A stretch of 64,000 bases of DNA from Sphingomonas sp. S-NIH.Pt15_0812 (lineage in GTDB: Bacteria; Pseudomonadota; Alphaproteobacteria; Sphingomonadales; Sphingomonadaceae): the NCBI RefSeq assembly GCF_003951315.1, contig NZ_QLJH01000020.1, positions 9,656 to 73,655 of the forward strand, read 5' to 3'. A program made the translations under genes and the position numbers. Below are positions 59,458 through 64,000 of this stretch, piece after piece; the stretch's first letter is position 1, and each line of letters starts with the position of its first letter. The notes beneath the pieces were generated by a model, which was given only the letters and a program-made list of their open reading frames with translations, had not been told where the DNA came from and did no database searches.

Positions 59458-60494
59458 GCCGCGACGGTGGCCCGCAGGGCGGTCGTGCCCATCACCTGCG
59501 CGGCGAAACGCTCCATTTCCTCCGCCTGCGGGCTCATCTGCAACAGCAGCAGGTCGAGGCCCGCCGCCTCATATTCGGCGATCCGTTCCTTCAACTGCTC
59601 GGGCGTGCCGACCAGATTGGGACGCAGGCCCCGATTGGACACGGAATATTCCTGAAGCTTCAGTTCGCGCTCCAGCTGCGTGCCCGACAGCCACTGGTCG
59701 AAATTGGCATAGCCTGCAGGCAGGTCGGTGACCGTGGTGATCCGCTCCAGCTCGCGCTTCGCCTCCGCTTCGCTGTCGCGCACGATCGCATAGGCGGCCA
59801 TGCCATATTGCATCGGAGGCCCCCCGGCGGCGCGACGACGGCCGGCCATGTCCGCGATCTTCGGCGCGATCGCGGAGACGGGATCGCCGTGCATGACATA
59901 GGCGTCGCATCGCGCCGCGATCATCGTCTTGGCGGCCTCGCTTTCGCCACCGGCATAGACCGTCGGCCGCTTGACGGGCTTGGGCGCGCAGATCGCGGCG
60001 TCGGTCGTGTAGAACTGGCCTGCGAAGCTGAACCGCTCCTGCGTCCACAGGCCGTCGACGACGCTCAGCCATTCGCCGGTGCGGGCATAGCGATCGTCAT
60101 GCTGGTCGAATTGCAGCCCATATTGGCGCGCCTCGTCGGCCCACCAGCTCGACACGACGTTGAGCGACAGGCGCCCCCCGGCGATCCGGTCGATATTGGC
60201 CGCCGCCTTGGCGAACAGCGCGGGATGGTGGAAATTGGGACGTACCGCGACCATCAGCTCCAGCCGCTCGGTCACCGCGGCGAGCGCGGCGGCGGTCGAC
60301 CAGGCGTCGAGCGCGGGCTGCTCGATCCCCTTGATGTCGTTGAGGTTGAGCTCCGCGATCAGCGTCAGGTCGTATCCCCAGCGCTCGGCATTCTGTGTGA
60401 GCGCCTTGGCATAGGCCCAGCTCGCGTCCATGCCCTCGTCGGGAATGTTGCGCAGCCAGCCGCCGAACACCGGCATCCAGAATCCGTAGCGCAT
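59454..60494 (-). CDS. LLM-class flavin-dependent monooxygenase, SfnG/SsuD-like
   Basis: A 346-residue luciferase-like TIM-barrel protein. FWMPVFGGWLRNIPD, MVAVRPNFHHPALFAKAAANIDR, GRLSLNVVSSWWADEARQYG and RYARTGEWLSVVDGLW match the FMNH2-dependent alkanesulfonate/dimethyl-sulfone monooxygenase group. These enzymes cleave C-S bonds and release sulfite with a flavin reductase partner, which is not present in the window. GAGGAGG precedes the ATG, which overlaps the ATP-grasp stop (TGATG). Confidence 0.86.
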   Translation of the reverse strand: MRYGFWMPVFGGWLRNIPDEGMDASWAYAKALTQNAERWGYDLTLIAELNLNDIKGIEQPALDAWSTAAALAAVTERLELMVAVRPNFHHPALFAKAAANIDRIAGGRLSLNVVSSWWADEARQYGLQFDQHDDRYARTGEWLSVVDGLWTQERFSFAGQFYTTDAAICAPKPVKRPTVYAGGESEAAKTMIAARCDAYVMHGDPVSAIAPKIADMAGRRRAAGGPPMQYGMAAYAIVRDSEAEAKRELERITTVTDLPAGYANFDQWLSGTQLERELKLQEYSVSNRGLRPNLVGTPEQLKERIAEYEAAGLDLLLLQMSPQAEEMERFAAQVMGTTALRATVAA

Positions 60495-61402
60495 CAGCGT
60501 GCCTCCTCGATCCAGCCGACGATCCGGTCGACCAGCCGATCGTGCGGGTCCCAACCCAGCACGTCGAGGGGCTTGGCGACGAAGTTCGACAGCGCGTTGA
60601 CGTCGTAGAAGCGGGGCGTGCCGTCGCGGTCGTCGATCATCACCTCGACCCCGCCCAGGTCGAGCGAGGCGGCGCGGGCGATCCGCTCCGCCGCATCGCG
60701 CAAGGGGGCGGCCGGCGCGGTCGCGGTCATGGTGATCGCGCTGCCGGGGACCTGGCAGGCATCGGCCGGGCACAGGTCGAACGCGCCACCTCCGGCGACG
60801 TCGATGGCGTAGAGATAGGCGCGGTCGAGCGTCTCGATCCGCGTGATCGTACCGTCACGGGCGGGCACATAGTCCTGGACCAGCAGGACGCCGTCGATGC
60901 TGGTCGGCAGCGTGCCGTCGGCGACGGCGGCCCGCAGCGCGTCCATGTCGTCGAAACGGGTGATGCCCGCGCCCGCGCCGCCGATATTCGCCTTCACCAC
61001 TAGCGGAAAGCCGATCGTGGCCGCCGCCGCGGGGACGTCGGCGGCGCGGTGGACGACGCGGGTCGCGGGGATGGCAAGCCCCAGCGAGGCGATCAGCGCG
61101 AGTTGACGTGCCTTCGACGTGTCGATCGCGAGCGCCGGGGTGCCGTTGAGCACGCGCGCGCCCGACAATTCCCAGCGTGCGAGCAGCGCCTGCGCCCAGA
61201 AGATCGGATGTTCCGCCTCGCGCAGGAACGCCGACATCGCCAGCCGGCTGAGGATGACGGGGGCGGGCGGGGCGGGATCGGCGGGGTCGAAGGTGGTGCG
61301 CGGGGTCCGCGCCTCATAGCCGACGCCGCGCCGGTCGAGCGCGGCGAACAGCGGCGTAAACCATTGCGGATGTTCGTAGAGAATGGCGAGATCGATGGTC
61401 AT
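60494..61402 (-). CDS. ATP-grasp (RimK-like) ligase
   Basis: A 302-residue ATP-grasp protein. IDTSKARQLALIASLGLAIP and FPLVVKANIGGAGAGITRFD form the nucleotide-binding lid, LLVQDYVPARDGTITRIE the middle strand, and DLGGVEVMIDDRDGTPRFYDVNAL the metal-binding Glu/Asn region. ATP-grasp ligases join a carboxylate to an amine, thiol or alcohol. It follows the formylglycine enzyme by 83 bases. An activation or conjugation step on the imported compound is inference. Confidence 0.84.
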   Translation of the reverse strand: MTIDLAILYEHPQWFTPLFAALDRRGVGYEARTPRTTFDPADPAPPAPVILSRLAMSAFLREAEHPIFWAQALLARWELSGARVLNGTPALAIDTSKARQLALIASLGLAIPATRVVHRAADVPAAAATIGFPLVVKANIGGAGAGITRFDDMDALRAAVADGTLPTSIDGVLLVQDYVPARDGTITRIETLDRAYLYAIDVAGGGAFDLCPADACQVPGSAITMTATAPAAPLRDAAERIARAASLDLGGVEVMIDDRDGTPRFYDVNALSNFVAKPLDVLGWDPHDRLVDRIVGWIEEAR

Positions 61403-61485
61403 GGCGACACGCCATGCCGGACCATGGGAGCAATGCAAAACGCTGTGGCCTTGGCCGGTCCCAAGAAGGGCTTTGCACCAATGTC

Positions 61486-62433
61486 TTATCGGGGGGCTGC
61501 CAGGCTGACCGTGCGGAAGCCCAGATGCGAGGCGGCGAGCGTCTCGTCCTGCGCGTGGCGGGCGGCGGGGCGATAGCGGGCGCAGTAATGGGCGGCGCAC
61601 AGGAACGAGCCGCCCTTGATCACGCGGGCACGGGCCTGCGGCTGTCGCGGGTCGAAGCTGGGATTGCCCGGCGTCCCGTCGCCGGTGACGAAGGCGCCGT
61701 GCCCGGGCAGATACCAGCTGCGCGTCCATTCCCAGACATTGCCGATCAGGTCGTAGGTCCCGATCGGACTGCGCGTGAAGCAGCCCGCCGGGGCAGGACC
61801 GATCCATCCGTCGGCACCGGTGTCGTGCAGGGGGAAATGCCCCTGCCAATAATTGGCGGCGTGGCGTTCCGGCGCGGCGTCGGGATCGCGGACGCCGATC
61901 CGGGCGGCGGCTTCGGATTGTTCCTCGGTCGGCAGGGCGCGGCCCGCCCAGCGCGCATAGGCGCTGGCATCGGCGAAGGTCACGTTGACCACGGGATCGT
62001 TGGCATGACCGGCGATGTCGCCGCCCGGCCCATGCGGATGGCGCCAGTCCGCCCCGCGCACGAAACGCCACCAGGTCGCCGGATCGGGTGCGAGAAACGG
62101 CTGATCGGCCGGCGGCGGCGAGAAGACGAACGCGCCCCCGCCGGGCCGTTCGGCATCCGTCCGATAGCCGGTGGCGGCGACGAAGGCGGCGAACTGGCGA
62201 TTGGTCACTTCGTGCGCGTCGATGCCGAAGGCGGGGACGGTGACGGCGACGCGCGGCCGTTCTTCCGGATAGAAGGCGTCGCTGCCCATCAGGAAGCGCG
62301 TGGCGGGCACAGGGACGCTGCCATCCGCGAAGCTGCCGGCGCAGGACGGCGAGGCCATGGTGGCGGCGACCGGCGCGGCATCGGCGTGCAGGCCGCTCGC
62401 GACCAGCACCGCGATCAAGGCCATCCGGATCAT
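61486..62433 (-). CDS. Formylglycine-generating enzyme (sulfatase-modifying factor) family protein, exported
   Basis: A 315-residue protein with a signal peptide (MIRMALIAVLVASGLHADA). The FGE-sulfatase domain shows FLMGSDAFYPEERPRVAV near residue 48, WEWTRSWYLPG, and the catalytic-cysteine block KGGSFLCAAHYCARYRPAAR whose two Cys match the copper-binding pair of aerobic FGE. It oxidises the active-site Cys of sulfatases to formylglycine. Its partner sulfatase is immediately upstream (ATGA overlap). An exported, periplasmic FGE is less common than a cytosolic one. Confidence 0.87.
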   Translation of the reverse strand: MIRMALIAVLVASGLHADAAPVAATMASPSCAGSFADGSVPVPATRFLMGSDAFYPEERPRVAVTVPAFGIDAHEVTNRQFAAFVAATGYRTDAERPGGGAFVFSPPPADQPFLAPDPATWWRFVRGADWRHPHGPGGDIAGHANDPVVNVTFADASAYARWAGRALPTEEQSEAAARIGVRDPDAAPERHAANYWQGHFPLHDTGADGWIGPAPAGCFTRSPIGTYDLIGNVWEWTRSWYLPGHGAFVTGDGTPGNPSFDPRQPQARARVIKGGSFLCAAHYCARYRPAARHAQDETLAASHLGFRTVSLAAPR

Positions 62434-64000
62434 GGATAGCGGCTCGGGACGGAGGGCATGATGACGCCCGTTTCTCGGCCATAGGCGTCCCAGGCGGCGA
62501 TCAGCGTCTTGAGCCGAGCCGGCTCCCGCGTGGCGAGGTCGTTCGTTTCGCCCGGATCGTCGGCGATGTTGAACAATCGCCACGCATCGCCGAGGTTCAC
62601 CGCCTTCCAGTCCCCCTGGCGTACCGCCCGCCGCCCGAACAATTCGCTGCCGATCGCCTCGCCGGGCGCATGTACCCGGTCGGCCGCACCGGTCAGATAG
62701 GGGCGCCAGCTCCGCCCGCGCACCGGCTGGACCGGGCGTGCGGCATAGTGCGTGCCCTGCCATGTTCCACCCGCGGCCTCGACCAGCGTCGGCACCACGT
62801 CCATCACCGTGCCATAGGTCGTGCTGACGCCGGTCCGTCGCGCGCCCGGCCAGTCGATGAAGGCGGCGACGCGGGTGCCGCCCTCGGTGGTGTACCCCTT
62901 GTACAGCCATGACGGCGCCGTTGCCGCCTGCGCCCAGCCGGGGCCGTAGCCGGCATAGGAGGTCGGCTTGCCGAGATTGTCGAAGCGATTGTCCGCCTTG
63001 GCGACGCGGGCGCGGAACTCCGGGAGTTCGGAGCGCGCAATGTCGATCCCCTCGGCGCCATTGTCGGCGGTGAACAGGATGATCGTATTGTCGTACCGGC
63101 CCGTCGCCTTGAGGTGGGCTATGACCCGGCCGACATTCTGGTCCATCCGGTCGACCATGGCGGCGTAGATCTCCATCAGTCGCGCCTGTTCCTGGCGTTC
63201 GGCCGGCGACAGGTCGGCCCAGCGGCGGCCGGGCGGCAGGACGAGATCGTGCGGGGTGACCTTCGCGGAGATGAGCCCAAGCGCCTTCAGCCTGGCGAGG
63301 CGGCGGGCGCGCAGCACCTCGAACCCCGCGTCGTAGCGACCATGGTAGCGCGCCACGTCTTCGTCGGGCGCCTGGAGCGGCCAATGCGGCGCGGTGAAGG
63401 TCAGATAGGCGAAGAAGGGCTTGGCCGGGTCGGCACGGCCAAGCTGCTCGATCAATTTCGTCGCATAGGTGTCGGAGGAGTAGAAACCCGGCGGCAGGCT
63501 GGTGAGCCGGCGCCCGTTTTCCCAATAGGTGGTGCCCGGCTTGTCGTCCCCGGCGAGGTCGAGCCCGTAATGATTGCCGCCGCCCTGCGCGAGGTCGAAG
63601 CTCTGGTCGAAGCCGTGGCGGGCGGGACTGTCCTCCGCGCGCGTGCCGAGATGCCATTTGCCCGCCATCAGCGTCGCATAGCCAAGGTCGTGCAGCCGGT
63701 CCGCCAGCGTGACGACATCGTCCGGCAGATGGCCTTCATAGCCGGGCCGGCCGATCTGATTGGGCGTCAGCATCTCCGCCATGTTGCCCAGCCCGGCGAG
63801 ATGGTTGTCGGTGCCCGACAGTAGCATCGATCGTGTCGGCGAGCAGGTCGGCGCGGAATGGAAGCCGGTCAGCTTCAGCCCCCGTGCCGCGAGCGCGTCG
63901 AGATTGGGCGTCCGGATCTCGCCACCGAATGCGCCGAGGTCGGAATAGCCGAGATCGTCGGCGACGATGATGAGGATGTTCGGTTTCGCAGGGGCAGGGG
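62430..64000 (-). CDS. Sulfatase (type I, formylglycine-dependent), 5' end outside window
   Basis: The visible 523 residues begin within the mature N terminus (KPNILIIVADDLGYSDLGAFGG) and include the modification site CSPTR at about residue 52 (CxPxR), GKWHLGTRAEDSP, FFAYLTFTAPHWPLQAP and ILFTADNGAEG. These are the arylsulfatase metal and sulfate sites. Its Cys would be oxidised by the neighbouring formylglycine-generating enzyme. It hydrolyses a sulfate ester, substrate unknown, and is the first visible gene of the minus-strand cluster. Confidence 0.92.
   Translation of the reverse strand, partial: PAPAKPNILIIVADDLGYSDLGAFGGEIRTPNLDALAARGLKLTGFHSAPTCSPTRSMLLSGTDNHLAGLGNMAEMLTPNQIGRPGYEGHLPDDVVTLADRLHDLGYATLMAGKWHLGTRAEDSPARHGFDQSFDLAQGGGNHYGLDLAGDDKPGTTYWENGRRLTSLPPGFYSSDTYATKLIEQLGRADPAKPFFAYLTFTAPHWPLQAPDEDVARYHGRYDAGFEVLRARRLARLKALGLISAKVTPHDLVLPPGRRWADLSPAERQEQARLMEIYAAMVDRMDQNVGRVIAHLKATGRYDNTIILFTADNGAEGIDIARSELPEFRARVAKADNRFDNLGKPTSYAGYGPGWAQAATAPSWLYKGYTTEGGTRVAAFIDWPGARRTGVSTTYGTVMDVVPTLVEAAGGTWQGTHYAARPVQPVRGRSWRPYLTGAADRVHAPGEAIGSELFGRRAVRQGDWKAVNLGDAWRLFNIADDPGETNDLATREPARLKTLIAAWDAYGRETGVIMPSVPSRYP

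Noticed and set aside
62434..63657. Extended N terminus in frame with the formylglycine-generating enzyme
   Set aside because: This part is out of frame with the real sulfatase and has shadow composition; the FGE start at 62433 has a signal peptide and overlaps the sulfatase stop.
1..64000. CRISPR arrays, tRNA and rRNA genes
   Set aside because: No regularly spaced repeats, CCA-type tRNA ends or rRNA-like conserved stretches were noticed while reading both strands; a tRNA scan was not possible.

Overview
The window looks like a chromosomal stretch of an alphaproteobacterium, most likely a sphingomonad (Sphingomonas or a relative). The grounds are the high GC content, a TonB-dependent receptor whose plug begins with the sphingomonad-style IVVTGSRI, a bo3-type ubiquinol oxidase operon, candidate EcfG-type (GGAAC-N16-nGTT) promoters beside stress genes, and very dense operons with 1-4 nt stop/start overlaps. 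No rRNA, tRNA or CRISPR array was seen. Assignments come from reading motifs and family resemblance; no database search was possible.

Layout. 1-5.7 kb: the 3' part of a GH15 hydrolase, then a minus-strand operon GMC oxidoreductase - DoxX membrane protein - small cupin - double VOC protein, divergent from an SDR. 5.7-10.1 kb: cyoABCD followed by a DUF421 membrane protein. 10.5-18.8 kb: a catabolic locus. On the minus strand lie a TonB-dependent receptor, an RraA-type aldolase and an IclR regulator. On the plus strand lie a 2-hydroxyacid dehydrogenase, an ACS-family MFS transporter, a secreted B3-like metallo-beta-lactamase-fold hydrolase and a small HTH protein. 19.3-22.6 kb: two exported hydrolases and a YcaQ-type DNA glycosylase.

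22.6-35.7 kb: a run of small regulator/enzyme modules typical of responses to electrophiles or xenobiotics. These are LysR/quinone oxidoreductase, aldo-keto reductase/AraC, MarR-GNAT fusion plus GNAT, aldo-keto reductase plus MFS pump/LysR, MocR/PhzF plus DJ-1, and a second quinone oxidoreductase. Several have clear operator-like repeats. 35.77-37.74 kb: two different insertion sequences, an IS5-type and an IS701-type, lie head to tail and share CTAG target sequence.

37.9-53.8 kb: a stress cluster (small lipoprotein, two CsbD-like proteins, a three-PAS LuxR regulator, a membrane protein, an entericidin), a methyltransferase with an aldo-keto reductase, and a renalase-like flavoprotein. A second GMC oxidoreductase follows with an unusual alpha/beta-hydrolase-Gdh3 fusion, then a Dps-like ferritin, a Rieske-flavoprotein reductase, an SMP-30 lactonase with a second copy of the small cupin, an esterase and an exported beta-propeller protein. 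53.8-56.4 kb is a decayed strip: an IS630 relic, an unknown gene, a frameshifted RTX gene, an IS5 relic and a fragment of the serine hydrolase found intact at 20.3 kb.

56.4-64.0 kb is a compact minus-strand run of seven genes: sulfatase (5' end beyond the window), its formylglycine-generating enzyme, an ATP-grasp ligase, an SfnG/SsuD-like flavin monooxygenase, a DAACS symporter, a fatty-acid-desaturase-like protein and a PhnD-like binding protein without a signal peptide. It fits uptake and desulfurisation of an organosulfur compound and is one of the best candidates for an undescribed pathway, together with the GMC/hydrolase-Gdh3 fusion and the paired cupin modules.
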